Shown piece by piece: positions 1 through 10,000 of a stretch of DNA of 64,000 nucleotides (the stretch's first letter is position 1; every line of letters begins with the position of its first letter). The notes under the pieces are model-generated. The model did not search any database and had not been told where the DNA came from. It saw only the letters and a list, made by a program, of their open reading frames with translations. A program made the translations under genes and the position numbers. The stretch is from Pedobacter gandavensis (GTDB lineage Bacteria; Bacteroidota; Bacteroidia; Sphingobacteriales; Sphingobacteriaceae). The stretch spans positions 186,001 to 250,000 of the forward strand of contig NZ_WNXC01000008.1 in NCBI RefSeq assembly GCF_014172405.1, read 5' to 3'.

Positions 1-268
1 TTACTTTTAGTAATTTCGCTTTGTCTTTAGGATCAAAAGAAACCATAGCGGCACAATGATACACCTGTGTGATGCCTTCAAAAGCATTTTCCAGGGTAGA
101 AAAGTCGTTCAGGTCTGCAACCACCCAGCTGATCAGGGTATTGTCTTTCAGGATTTTCGGAATCACCGAATGCTCGCGCTTTAAAGCCCGTAATGTAATC
201 CCTTGTCCCGTAAGTTGATGTATTAATTCTGCCCCTAAAAATCCAGTAGCACCGGTAACCAATATCAT
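1..268 (-). CDS. NAD-dependent epimerase/dehydratase, N-terminal part (cut by window edge)
   Basis: This is the first 89 codons of an extended short-chain dehydrogenase/reductase; the rest lies beyond the left edge. Translation from the ATG at 268 begins MILVTGATGFLGAEL. This contains the TGATGFLG glycine-rich Rossmann loop that binds NAD(P) in epimerases and dehydratases. Further on, VADLNDF and VYHCAAMVSF match the usual strand-4 and strand-5 segments of the cofactor-binding domain. The substrate cannot be told from this fragment. The gene is divergent from the ureohydrolase-like gene at 343, and the 74 bp between them must hold both promoters. Confidence 0.85.
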   Translation of the reverse strand, partial: MILVTGATGFLGAELIHQLTGQGITLRALKREHSVIPKILKDNTLISWVVADLNDFSTLENAFEGITQVYHCAAMVSFDPKDKAKLLKV

Positions 269-342
269 TTCATTATTTTTAGGATGTTCATTAAAATATG
301 ATCTCAAAAATAGATATTTGACAGATACATTTATAATACAAT

Positions 343-1524
343 ATGTCATTATCAGATTTTTTCTCGCCAGTCAACCCCGATAAATTTGCACCGAAACAAG
401 GATTCTATGCCAGTCAGTTAGGTTTAAGGGCCGGTTTCTACACAGATAAATTTCCGGAACTGGGAGAAAATACATACGATATTGCCATTTTCGGTGTTCA
501 GGATGACCGTGCTGCAGTAAATAATGAGGGCTGTGGACTAGGACCGGATTATTTCAGGGCACAGTTTTATGCTTTGCATGAGGGTGCTTTTGACAGCAAA
601 ATAATTGATTTGGGGAACATTAAACCTGGAGCTTCTATTTCTGATACCTATGTAGCGGTAAAGATGGCGGTTGGAGAATTGATCAAACTGAACATCATTC
701 CGGTCATTATTGGCGGCGGACAAGATCTGACTTATGCGCAATACCTGGCTTATGAAAGCCTGGAGCAAAAGGTAGATCTGGTGGTGGTGGACAGTAAATT
801 TGACCTGGATGAAGAAGATCAGGAAGGATTAGCTGCAAAATCAGATACTTACCTCAACAAAATATTATTACACCAACCGAATTACCTTTTCAACTTCAGT
901 AATGTAGGTTACCAGACTTATTTCGTGAATCAGGACAGCCTGAAAGTCATGAGTAAGCTATATTTTGATGCCCATCGATTAGGAGAGTTTAGCAATGACA
1001 TTACCTTAACGGAGCCGATTATTCGCAATGCGAATATGATCAGCTTTGATATTGGTGCCATCAGATCTTCGGATGCTGTTGCCAATGCCAATGCTGGACC
1101 GAATGGTTTTTATGGTGAACAGGCTTGTCGGATTACCCGGTATGCGGGAATGAGTGATAAGCTGACTTCCATTGGTTTTTATGAGTTTAATCCCGCCTTT
1201 GATCAAAACGGACAAACGGCTTTATTACTCGCACAAATGGTCTGGTACTTTGTAGAAGGCTTTTATAACCGTAAAAAGGATTTTCCATTAACGCCGAAAT
1301 CGCAATACCTGATCTATCGTGCCAGCTTAAACGATGGTTCTGGAGATATGCTTTTCGTGAAAAGTAAAAAATCCGACAGGTGGTGGATGCAGGTACCTTA
1401 TCCAACAGGGATCACTAAAAATGAACGCTACCATTTGGTGCCTTGCCGTTATGACGATTATACGATGGCCGTAAATGGGGAAATGCCTGACTTATGGTGG
1501 AGAACCTATCAAAAGCTATTGTAA
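343..1524 (+). CDS. Arginase/formiminoglutamase-fold protein with degraded metal site
   Basis: This 393-residue protein resembles the ureohydrolase superfamily (arginase, agmatinase, formimidoylglutamase), whose members normally hold two Mn(II) ions. Family landmarks can be placed. The GGDHS-type motif reads GGGQDLT (124-130), the DAHxD motif reads DSKFD (150-154), and the SxDxDxxDP motif reads SFDIGAI (234-240). Histidines and one aspartate that normally bind manganese are therefore replaced by Gln127, Lys152 and Gly237. The C-terminal part (NPAFDQNGQTA) keeps the family shape. It has no signal peptide, so it is probably cytoplasmic. It stands alone, divergent from an epimerase gene, with no hut genes nearby. 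I infer a non-catalytic role; annotation as an active arginase or formiminoglutamase would be unsafe. Confidence 0.75.
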   Translation: MSLSDFFSPVNPDKFAPKQGFYASQLGLRAGFYTDKFPELGENTYDIAIFGVQDDRAAVNNEGCGLGPDYFRAQFYALHEGAFDSKIIDLGNIKPGASISDTYVAVKMAVGELIKLNIIPVIIGGGQDLTYAQYLAYESLEQKVDLVVVDSKFDLDEEDQEGLAAKSDTYLNKILLHQPNYLFNFSNVGYQTYFVNQDSLKVMSKLYFDAHRLGEFSNDITLTEPIIRNANMISFDIGAIRSSDAVANANAGPNGFYGEQACRITRYAGMSDKLTSIGFYEFNPAFDQNGQTALLLAQMVWYFVEGFYNRKKDFPLTPKSQYLIYRASLNDGSGDMLFVKSKKSDRWWMQVPYPTGITKNERYHLVPCRYDDYTMAVNGEMPDLWWRTYQKLL

Positions 1525-1563
1525 TTTTACATAAATTCTCGCGTTATTGTCTTTAGGCTTCCT

Positions 1564-1571
1564 TATATTTG
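1564..1571 (+). promoter_or_regulatory. Bacteroidota-type -7 element (TATATTTG)
   Basis: TATATTTG matches the TAnnTTTG consensus exactly and lies about 120 bp upstream of the thioredoxin-like gene at 1694, giving a predicted leader of roughly 115 nt. A TTG occurs at 1547-1549, but the 14 bp spacing is shorter than usual, so the -33 element is uncertain. Confidence 0.4.
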
Positions 1572-1693
1572 AAATACAGAAGTCTTATACTTGAATTATA
1601 GATCGCTTTTAATGGAAATGTACAAGCTAATAATTGGCTTATTCCCTTTTTAATTTGGGCACGAAAATTTAAACTAACGAAAATCAATATTAA

Positions 1694-2842
1694 ATGAAAA
1701 GAACATTAATCGCTGCAATTTGCTTATTGCCAATTGCAGGTATGTCGCAAGGCAAATTTACTGTGCAAGGTAAAGTAGGTAATTTAAACGCACCTGCTAA
1801 GGCTTATATCGCTTATAGAGTAGGAGCAGAGCAAAAAACGGATTCCACTGCAATTGTAGGCGGTAAATTTACTTTTCAAGGCCCTATAGCGGGTATCTCT
1901 CAGGCACAAATCAGAATTAAGCACAATGATAATGTGGTTGATCCTGCAAAACGTACCGCTCCGGATGTTTTGGCTTTTTACTTAGAGCCAAAAGAAATTC
2001 AAATCATCTCTACGAAAGATTCGATCATTCATGCAACTGTTAAAGGTTCTAAAATAAATGAGGAGAATGCAAAATATAAAGCACTGACTAAATCTGTTAG
2101 CGATAAAGGCGCAGCTTTAATGGCAGAATACCGTGCTAAATCAGAAACAGAACGTAAAGATGAGGCTTACATGAAAACAGTGTATGCTCGTGATGAAGCG
2201 ATTCAAAAAGAACTGGATGCGATCAATGCTTCTTTCATCGCCGCAAACCCAGATTCTTACGTAGCCTTGGTTGCTTTCCGTAGCGGTTTATCAGATATCG
2301 ATCCGGCAGTAGTAGAACCTCAATTCAACAAATTCTCTACCGCAGTTAAAAACACGGATTTAGGTAAAAACATTGCTGGTATGATTGCTTCTGCGAAAAA
2401 TACTCAAGTAGGACAAATGGCGATGGACTTCACTCAAAATGATGTGAATGATAAGCCGGTAAAATTATCTGATTTCAAAGGTAAATATGTATTGCTTGAT
2501 TTCTGGGCTTCATGGTGCGGACCTTGTCGTCAGGAAAACCCGAACGTAGTTGCTGCTTTTAATAAATTTAAAGACAAAAACTTTACTGTTCTTGGTGTTT
2601 CTTTAGATCGCCCAGGTCAGAAACAAGCTTGGTTAACTGCAATTGAAAAAGATAATTTAACTTGGACTCATGTTTCTGATTTAAATTTCTGGAACAATGC
2701 AGTAGCAAAAACTTATGGCATCCAATCTATCCCTGCAAATTACCTGATTGATCCAACAGGAAAAATCATTGCTAAAAACATCAGAGGAGAGGAGTTGCAA
2801 ACTAAATTGGCAGAAATTTTAGGTGGAAATAAATCTAAATAG
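1694..2842 (+). CDS. Secreted TlpA/ResA-like thiol:disulfide oxidoreductase
   Basis: This 382-residue exported protein has a signal peptide (about 1-18, ending GMSQ). A beta-rich N-terminal domain of the DUF4369 type (about 22-120) and a helical linker (about 125-235) follow. The C-terminal AhpC/TSA-thioredoxin domain starts near 238. The redox centre is WCGPC with Cys275 and Cys278, followed by the cis-proline region SIPANYLID. This architecture is very common in Bacteroidota, where such proteins are thought to reduce or repair disulfides in the periplasm; the substrate is not known. It is monocistronic, with its own terminator 37 bp downstream. Confidence 0.9.
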   Translation: MKRTLIAAICLLPIAGMSQGKFTVQGKVGNLNAPAKAYIAYRVGAEQKTDSTAIVGGKFTFQGPIAGISQAQIRIKHNDNVVDPAKRTAPDVLAFYLEPKEIQIISTKDSIIHATVKGSKINEENAKYKALTKSVSDKGAALMAEYRAKSETERKDEAYMKTVYARDEAIQKELDAINASFIAANPDSYVALVAFRSGLSDIDPAVVEPQFNKFSTAVKNTDLGKNIAGMIASAKNTQVGQMAMDFTQNDVNDKPVKLSDFKGKYVLLDFWASWCGPCRQENPNVVAAFNKFKDKNFTVLGVSLDRPGQKQAWLTAIEKDNLTWTHVSDLNFWNNAVAKTYGIQSIPANYLIDPTGKIIAKNIRGEELQTKLAEILGGNKSK

Positions 2843-2878
2843 TATTCGCTAATCGCGGAACCACTTATTTGAATATAT

Positions 2879-2909
2879 AGAAATGGCTACCTCTTGGGTA
2901 GCCATTTCT
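2879..2909 (+). terminator. Hairpin after the TlpA-like gene
   Basis: The arms AGAAATGGCTACC and GGTAGCCATTTCT (13 bp, perfect) enclose a 5-nt loop. The following tail (GTTTAAT) is only weakly T-rich. Position just after the stop codon supports a terminator. Confidence 0.75.
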
Positions 2910-3180
2910 GTTTAATCGGTGTTTTGGTAATACTGCTTTGCATCTGGTTTAATTTATTTCGGTTTTAAGCGGGTTTTGCAAGTGCTTTGCTGGGGCCTTT
3001 GCCGGCCTTTTGACCTAGAAAGGCCTGTTCTGAGGCAGTCTAAGCTTTTTAACCTTCGGGTTCTTCCATAAGAATTCAGCTTTTTTTCCGATTTAGCCTG
3101 TCTGTGGTTTTTATTTAAAACTGTCTGTGGCAATACCATTTTTATTATGTGCAACTTGCTTTGAACAAACAATTAAAATT
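2910..3180. other. Intergenic stretch without a supported gene
   Basis: This stretch lies between the hairpin after the TlpA-like gene and the DUF6266 gene. I see no credible coding sequence. A short GGCCTTT/AAAGGCC inverted repeat lies near 3004-3025. A weak promoter-like TTGCTTTG (3156-3163) precedes the DUF6266 start by 17 bp. Confidence 0.5.
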
Positions 3181-4036
3181 ATGTCAGTTTCAAGAAATGG
3201 GATGCATGGCTGGCCAAGCGGCAAGCTCGGGAATGTGGTGTCTTACATGCTAAGAGGTCAGTTGGTGCATAGAACCGTCGGAAAGCAAGGGAAACCTAGT
3301 CTGAAACAGAAAGCGAACCATCAGTCTATGGCGGTTGTCACGCGGTTTCTGGGTCATTTTAAAGATTATCTAGGCAATGGATTCGAGCTGGAAGCCCGTG
3401 GAACGATCAGGAACCAACACAATCTGGCTGTTTCCTGCAATAAGAAAAATGCATTGAAAGGGGAGTATCCAGACATCAGCATCGATTATGCTAAAGTACA
3501 GCTCAGTAAAGGAAGTTTACAGCAGCCGAGGAATATCCGTCTGGAGAAAGTGGAAGGCGGTTTACAGATTAGCTGGGACCCTTTATACGAATCTGGATCG
3601 GGTTCGCAATATGATGACTGTTTGCAGTTGGCCGTTTATTTTCCAAAAAGCAGAACAAAGAAGATCGAGTTTTTCTAAAAGGGAGATGGGAATGGCTTTT
3701 TTACCTTTAAATGAAGAGCAACTCGAAGCTTCGATGGAAGTTTACCTATTCTTAAGTGCTGCAAACCATGATGCTGTTTCTGATACCATATATCTGGGCA
3801 ATGTGAATGGAACGTTCGAAAATCCAAAACTCAGCGCAGAAGGAAAAAAAGCAAAAAAAGCAGTGATGGGGGATTTGTCTGAAAAGGCTAGATATGAAAA
3901 GCTGAGCATCCAATATAAAGTGCAAATGGAATTAAAATCCGAAGAAAGGATCAAGCCCAAAGCCTTTAAAAGTTTAGAAAGGGAGTTTTTGGTTTTAGAA
4001 AATAGACGACGAGGTAGAGAAACCAAAGGCGGCTGA
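3181..4036 (+). pseudogene. DUF6266 family gene split by a frameshift
   Basis: The first reading frame (from ATG 3181) gives MSVSRNGMHGWPSGKLGNVV and continues to a TAA at 3676-3678. The second frame takes over in the same region and reads MGMAFLPLNEEQLEAS, then DTIYLGNVNG, to the TGA at 4034. Joined, the two halves resemble one DUF6266 protein: the GKLGxVVxYxxxGQ start, the NPHNLAVS-like segment (here NQHNLAVS), GEYPDISIDYAKV, the SWDP fibronectin-like part and the IYLG end. Dropping one T from the run at 3670-3674 gives a continuous KKIEFSKREMGM reading, so a one-base insertion is the simplest explanation. A sequencing error or slippage cannot be excluded. The function of the family is unknown. 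The tail after IYLGNVNG (about 75 residues, Lys-rich) seems longer than usual. Confidence 0.75.
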
Positions 4037-4053
4037 GTGTTGCTTTATTTTAA

Positions 4054-4083
4054 TTGCCGGGTAGCATAATTATATTAATTTTG
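4054..4083 (+). promoter_or_regulatory. Bacteroidota promoter for the barrel gene at 4126
   Basis: TTG at 4054-4056, a 19 bp spacer and TAATTTTG at 4076-4083 fit the TTG-N(17-23)-TAnnTTTG consensus well. The predicted leader before ATG 4126 is about 35 nt. Confidence 0.6.
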
Positions 4084-4125
4084 GTTGTCGTTTTATTTTA
4101 ACGATTTGAACCATAAAAACAACCT

Positions 4126-5136
4126 ATGCGCATTCGCTTACTACTAACAATTGCTGTACTATTTACAGCCATTACGAATATTTATGCCCAAGAATTGGAA
4201 GGGAATTTAAACTTCCATGGATTTGCCGATAACAGAGAGTATGCGCGGTCAAAGCGTTTCTCAGAGACTATTTTTGGGATGAGAATTTCTCCTGAAGTAG
4301 GTTTGCTTATGGATAGTACCCATAGAATCAGAATTGGTTTTAATGCACTTCACGAATTTGGTTCTCCAAAATTCACTAATAACATTGCGCCGGTAGCTTA
4401 CTATCAGTATATGAAAAAGGGCTGGGATTTTTATTTGGGTGCTTTCCCGAGACAGGGATTGATCTCTGATTTTCCGCGTGCGATATTAAATGATACCCTG
4501 AATTATTACCGTCCTAATGTGGAAGGGATGTTGGTGAAATATGAAAATGAAAATTGGAGAGAAGTGATCTTCATCGACTGGACCAGTAGACAAACGGGAA
4601 CGGCAAGAGAGAATTTTATCTTTGGTTTTTCTGGTACTTATAAAAAGGATTTATTCTTTGTTTCACATTATGCGATGATGTTACATAACGCAGGACCAGC
4701 GATTCCGATTCCAGACGACCATGTAGAAGACAATGGAGCTGCAAATGTAAAGGTAGGTCTTGACTTGTCTAAAAAGACTTTTCTGGATTCTTTAACGCTG
4801 AGTGCAGGTGGATTGGTGTCCTTTGAGCGGATCCGTAGTGTGGGTGGCTGGAAGACGCCTGTAGGCATGCTGTTGGAGCTGAATATGGAATACCATAAGT
4901 TCGGTATCGTCAATTCCTTTTACAAAGGAGAAGGGCATCACCTGATTATGGGAGATAAATTCTATACTGCTAAAACTTACAACAGAACAGACCTGACCTG
5001 GCGTCCGATTGTCTATAAAAACCTGGAGGCTAAACTGGCTTTATCCTTCCATTTTGTGGATGGCGTAGTGGATAGTCAGCAAGCCTTTGGACTAAGGTAT
5101 AACCTTTCTGGGAGTCGATCCTTAAAAAGAAAATAG
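4126..5136 (+). CDS. Predicted outer-membrane beta-barrel protein, function unknown
   Basis: This 336-residue protein has a clear signal peptide (about 1-21, ending NIYAQ). The rest is rich in alternating aromatic and polar stretches typical of barrel strands, such as KGWDFYLGAFPR and AKLALSFHFVDG. No soluble domain, catalytic motif or TonB box was recognised, and I cannot name a family. It has its own promoter and ends in a shared terminator facing purD, so it is monocistronic. It may be a small porin-like or structural barrel; transport specificity cannot be inferred. Confidence 0.6.
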   Translation: MRIRLLLTIAVLFTAITNIYAQELEGNLNFHGFADNREYARSKRFSETIFGMRISPEVGLLMDSTHRIRIGFNALHEFGSPKFTNNIAPVAYYQYMKKGWDFYLGAFPRQGLISDFPRAILNDTLNYYRPNVEGMLVKYENENWREVIFIDWTSRQTGTARENFIFGFSGTYKKDLFFVSHYAMMLHNAGPAIPIPDDHVEDNGAANVKVGLDLSKKTFLDSLTLSAGGLVSFERIRSVGGWKTPVGMLLELNMEYHKFGIVNSFYKGEGHHLIMGDKFYTAKTYNRTDLTWRPIVYKNLEAKLALSFHFVDGVVDSQQAFGLRYNLSGSRSLKRK

Positions 5137-5200
5137 TTTAAACCTATTCTATCTTTTTTTAATGAAACTGCTTATTGTGATGTTTTTAATCAATAAGCAT

Positions 5201-5237
5201 AAAAAAGGGCTTTATTCTTAGAATAAAGCCCTTTTTT
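5201..5237. terminator. Bidirectional terminator between the barrel gene and purD
   Basis: The arms AAAAAAGGGCTTTATTC and GAATAAAGCCCTTTTTT (17 bp, perfect) enclose a 3-nt loop. A-tract and T-tract flanks make it work on both strands. It separates two convergent genes. Confidence 0.9.
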
Positions 5238-5254
5238 ATTTCAATGGATTGAAT

Positions 5255-6526
5255 TTACATCAAGTCAAAACCAATGTCTTCTCTGAAATATTTACCATCA
5301 AAGTAGATGCGCGCAGCATCACCTGTAGCACATTGTAATGCTTCAAACTGGCTGTCTTGTAAACTCGTAACGGCAAGTACTCTTCCTCCATTTGTTTTCA
5401 CGATACCACCTTCCAATGCTGTTCCTGCATGGAACACAAGAGAATTGCGCAAGTTTTCAATGCCGGTGATGGTTTTTCCTTTTTCGTAATCACCAGGGTA
5501 GCCACCCGCAACGATCATTACGGTTGCTGCATTTTTAGGGCTGATGGTTAATTTATAATCTTTTAATTTCTTTTTAGCAGTTGCCATGAACAGTTCTACC
5601 AGGTCGTTTTCGATACGTGGGATGACACTTTCCGTTTCCGGATCGCCCATTCTGCAATTGTATTCTATAATTAATGGCTCATCACCTACTTTGAATAAAC
5701 CAAAGAAGATAAAGCCGGTATAATCAATTTTGTCTTTCTTCAAACCTTGAATGGTAGGGATGATGATTTTTTGCTCTACTTTACTTAAGAAAGCTGCATC
5801 TGCGAAAGGTACCGGAGATACCGAACCCATTCCGCCAGTGTTCAGGCCAGTATCTGCTTGTCCGATGCGTTTATAATCTTTCGCTTCTGGAAGGATCACA
5901 TAGTTTTCGCCATCAGTCAATACAAAAACGGAAAGCTCTATTCCGGTAAGGAATTCTTCTACAACGACAGTGCTACCAGCATTACCGAATTTACCACCCA
6001 GCATCAGTTTTAATTCTGCCTGTGCTTCTTCGATACTGTCCAGGATTAATACACCTTTTCCTGCCGCTAATCCGTCTGCTTTTAATACAATTGGAAGCGC
6101 ATGTGAGGCCAGGTATTCCAATCCTTCTGCCAGGCTCTCATTGCTGAAAGATTTTGATCCTGGTGTAGGGATGCCATGGCGTGCCATGAACTGCTTAGAA
6201 AAATCTTTACTACCTTCCAGAATTGCGCCTTCTTTTTTAGGACCAATAACCGGGATGTGCGACAATTGTGCGTCTTTCGCGAAGAAATCATGAATGCCAT
6301 TTACCAGAGGCTCTTCCGGGCCAACAACTAAAAGATCAATAGCTTCTTTTAATGCCAAAGCCTTTACCGCTTCAAAATCATTAGGATTCAGGCTGATATT
6401 TTTTCCATAAGCACCGGTACCACCGTTGCCTGGTGCAATAAACAGTTGAGAACATTGAGAAGATTGGCTCATTTTCCAGGCTAATGCACTTTCTCTGCCG
6501 CCAGAACCTAATAGTAAGATATTCAT
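5255..6526 (-). CDS. purD: Phosphoribosylamine--glycine ligase (GAR synthetase)
   Basis: Catalyses ATP-dependent joining of glycine to 5-phosphoribosylamine, the second step of de novo purine synthesis, in the cytoplasm. At 423 residues it has the usual length. The N-terminal motif is LLLGSGGRESALAWK (family GSGGREHAL, with Ser for the His here). The ATP-grasp domain shows KADGLAAGKGV, VEEFLTGIELSV and LNTGGMGSVSP, then the metal-binding RMGDPETE segment. The C-terminal region VMIVAGGYPGDYEKG is also typical. The gene stands alone and is divergent from secA. Confidence 0.97.
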   Translation of the reverse strand: MNILLLGSGGRESALAWKMSQSSQCSQLFIAPGNGGTGAYGKNISLNPNDFEAVKALALKEAIDLLVVGPEEPLVNGIHDFFAKDAQLSHIPVIGPKKEGAILEGSKDFSKQFMARHGIPTPGSKSFSNESLAEGLEYLASHALPIVLKADGLAAGKGVLILDSIEEAQAELKLMLGGKFGNAGSTVVVEEFLTGIELSVFVLTDGENYVILPEAKDYKRIGQADTGLNTGGMGSVSPVPFADAAFLSKVEQKIIIPTIQGLKKDKIDYTGFIFFGLFKVGDEPLIIEYNCRMGDPETESVIPRIENDLVELFMATAKKKLKDYKLTISPKNAATVMIVAGGYPGDYEKGKTITGIENLRNSLVFHAGTALEGGIVKTNGGRVLAVTSLQDSQFEALQCATGDAARIYFDGKYFREDIGFDLM

Positions 6527-6562
6527 CTATGTATGATTTGTTGTTTGAATTGTTAGGTGGAT

Positions 6563-6576
6563 CGGGTAGCTACCCG
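6563..6576. promoter_or_regulatory. Perfect 14-bp palindrome in the purD leader
   Basis: CGGGTAGCTACCCG is its own reverse complement. It lies about 37 bp upstream of the purD start codon and just downstream of the predicted start of transcription. It could be a repressor operator, or a 5-bp hairpin with an AGCT loop in the mRNA. Confidence 0.4.
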
Positions 6577-6587
6577 GTTCTTATCGG

Positions 6588-6595
6588 CAAATATA
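6588..6595 (-). promoter_or_regulatory. -7 element for purD (TATATTTG on the minus strand)
   Basis: Read on the minus strand, 6595 to 6588 is TATATTTG, an exact TAnnTTTG match, about 60 bp upstream of the purD ATG. No convincing -33 TTG was found at the usual spacing. Confidence 0.5.
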
Positions 6596-7022
6596 CCGCT
6601 TTAGCTAAATTATCACAGTTTAAGTTGAATATTAAAATATATGAGCAGGATAGGAAGGCCAAATAAGCCCGCTTGTGGGGCCTCTACAAAAAAGGTGTGC
6701 CTTTTGATTTTTTTACTCAAAAAAGAGGGGGGCTGCAATAGCAGCAAAGCAAGAATAATGTAAGTTCGACTGAAACATGGAGCGATCTTCAAATGTTACT
6801 CAGCTAGAGTATTCTGATCCAGTATTTTAGCTTTTCTGATGTTCAGGTACCCAGGTTTGTTAAAGATTTTTAAATAAAATCGCGATGCTAAAGCAAAGTA
6901 CAGGATATTTTGTAATTTTAGCGCCCGATGACTGCCATTCTGACTTATAGTTTGTAATGGCTTGGTTGTTGTAAATTGTACCTTTTTCAATTAGTAATAA
7001 ACAATAAACACAAACATAAAAG

Positions 7023-10000
7023 ATGTTAGGATTTTTAACCAAAGTATTTGGAAGCAAATCGGAAAGAGATATTAAGGCTTTACAGCCTATAGTTATCAGG
7101 ATTAACGAAGAGTATTCGAAGCTTTCTGTACTGAGCAATGATGAGTTGCGTAACAAAACGGTTTATTTTAAAGATGTTATTGCACAGGCTTTAGCAGATA
7201 TTGACGGAAAGATCACTGGCTTAAAAGCGGATGGTGAAAGTCAGGATTTGTCATTGGCTGCAAAAACGGCCTTATATGATCAGATCGATGAGCTGATTAA
7301 AGAACGTGATAAAGAATTAGAAGTAGTATTGTTAAATATTCTTCCACAGGCATTTGCTGTGGTTAAAGAAACTTCGAGACGTTTCTCAGAAAATGAGCGT
7401 TTAGAGGTGACTGCAAGTCAGCATGACAGAGATTACGCAGTGCGCAGAAGCAATGTTGTGATTGAAGGTGATAAAGCTTTCTGGGCCAATACATGGGATG
7501 CTGCCGGTACACAGGTGAAGTGGAACATGGTACATTACGATGTACAGTTGATCGGTGGTATGGTATTGCACAGTGGTAAAATCTCTGAGATGGCTACGGG
7601 TGAGGGTAAGACTTTGGTAAGTACATTGCCAGCTTATCTGAATGCACTTGCTGGAAAAGGGGTTCACATCGTAACTGTGAATGATTACCTGGCACGACGT
7701 GACTCGGAGTGGAATGGTCCTTTATTCGAATTCCATGGTATTAAAGTGGATTGTATTGATAAGCATGAGCCAAACTCTCAGGAGCGTCGTGATGCTTACC
7801 TTGCAGACATTACTTATGGTACAAATAATGAATTTGGTTTTGATTACCTGCGTGACAATATGTCGCAGACGCCAGATCAGTTGGTGCAACGTAAATTGCA
7901 TTTCGCGATGGTGGATGAGGTCGATTCAGTTTTAATTGATGATGCCCGTACTCCATTGATCATTTCTGGTCCGGTTCCTTTTGGAGATCAACATGAGTTC
8001 CATGAGTTAAAACCAAGGATCGAAAGATTGGTAGCTGCGCAAAGAGAATATGTAACCAAAGCTTTAAATGAAGCTAAGAAATTAATTAATGATGGTAAAG
8101 CCGGAACCGAAGAAGGTGAAGGTGGTTTAGCACTTTTACGTGCACACCGTGGTTTACCTAAAAATAAAGCATTGATCAAGTTTTTAAGTGAGGGTAGTGT
8201 AAAACAAACCTTATTGAAAACTGAAAATCATTACATGGCTGATCAGTCGAAGAACATGCCGAAAGTAGATTCGGAATTGTACTTCTATATTGATGAGAAA
8301 AACAACCAGGTAGAGCTAACAGAAAAAGGTATTGAGTTGATCACCAAATCTGGTGAAGATGCGCATTTCTTCGTGTTACCAGATGTAGGTACAGAGATCG
8401 CTGAGATCGAAAAATCTAATTTGAGCAATGAAGAGAAGATTGCACAGAAGGATGCCTTGATGCGCGATTACTCCATCAAAGCAGAAAGAATTCACTCGGT
8501 AAACCAATTGTTGAAAGCGTATACTTTATTCGAGATGGATGTGGAATACATCATCGATGAAGGAAAGATCAAAATTGTAGATGAGCAAACTGGTCGTATT
8601 ATGGATGGCCGTCGTTATTCTGATGGTTTACACCAGGCGATTGAAGCAAAAGAAAATGTGAAAGTTGAAGATGCTTCACAGACTTATGCTACAGTTACGC
8701 TTCAGAACTTCTTCCGTATGTACCATAAACTTTGTGGTATGACGGGTACAGCAACTACAGAAGCTGGTGAGTTTTGGTCGATCTATAAACTGGATGTAGT
8801 GGAAATCCCTACAAACAGAGTGATCTCAAGAATTGACCACCAGGATTACGTTTACCGTACAGTTCGTGAAAAATACAATGCAGTAGCAGAAGAGATCGTG
8901 AAATTAACTCAGGCAGGCCGTCCGGTATTGGTAGGTACAACCTCAGTTGAGATTTCTGAGTTATTGAGCAGAATGTTAAAACTTCGTGGTATTAAACACA
9001 ATGTGTTGAACGCGAAGATGCACCAGAGAGAGGCAGATATCGTAGCTGAAGCAGGTCAGGCTGGACAGGTAACGATTGCAACCAACATGGCAGGTCGTGG
9101 TACGGATATTAAACTAGGTGCTGGTGTTAAAGAAGCAGGTGGTTTGGCAATCGTAGGTACAGAGCGTCATGAGTCTCGTCGTGTAGACAGACAGTTGCGC
9201 GGTCGTGCCGGTCGTCAGGGTGATCCGGGTTCTTCTCAGTTCTTCGTGTCTCTGGAAGATAACTTAATGAGGTTATTTGGTTCGGAAAGAATCTCTAACA
9301 TCATGGTGAAAATGGGTATCGAAGATGGAGAAGTGATTCAACATTCGATGATCACCAAATCTATTGAGCGTGCACAGAAGAAAGTAGAAGAAAATAACTT
9401 TGGTATCCGTAAGCGTTTATTGGAGTACGATGATGTGATGAACTCACAACGTACCGTGATTTATGCGAAACGTAAAAATGCATTGTTCGGTGAGCGTTTA
9501 GACGTGGACATGAACAACATGACTTTTGACGTGGCGGAAGATATCGTTACCGAATATAAAGAAGAAGGAAATTACGAAGGTTTCAAACTGGAAGTGATCA
9601 AAAACTTCTCCGCAGATACTTCAATCGATGAAGCAGAATTCAGTGCAAGAAACGTACATCATTTAACGGATAAATTGTTTGATGAGGTGACAGCTTTCTA
9701 TGCTAGAAAATCTGAAGGTATCATCAATCAGGCAATGCCGGTATTGAACCAGGTATTTGAAGAGCGAGGAGAACACATTGAGCAAATCGTTGTTCCATTT
9801 ACTGATGGTATCCGTAGCATTCAGGTGCCGGTTGGCTTGAAAAAAGCAATCGATAACCATGGACGCGAAGTGACTAAATCATTCGAGAAAACAATTGTAC
9901 TGGCCTTGATCGATGAATCATGGAAAGAGCATTTGCGTGAAATGGATGAGTTGAAGCAATCGGTTCAAAATGCCGTTTATGAGCAAAAAGATCCTTTAAT

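Larger units (their letters stand above)
6527..7022. other. Divergent purD-secA intergenic region
   Basis: These 496 bp separate two divergent genes. On the purD side I see a -7-like element and a 14-bp palindrome, listed separately. On the secA side the last 60 bp are A/T-rich, but no perfect TAnnTTTG was found; TACCTTTT is the nearest match. Short open frames here have no recognisable product, and I do not support any gene. Confidence 0.6.

Noticed and set aside
6796..6990. Short minus-strand frames between purD and secA as possible small genes
   Set aside because: They lack a plausible start context, signal peptide or known family, and they overlap the expected secA promoter region.
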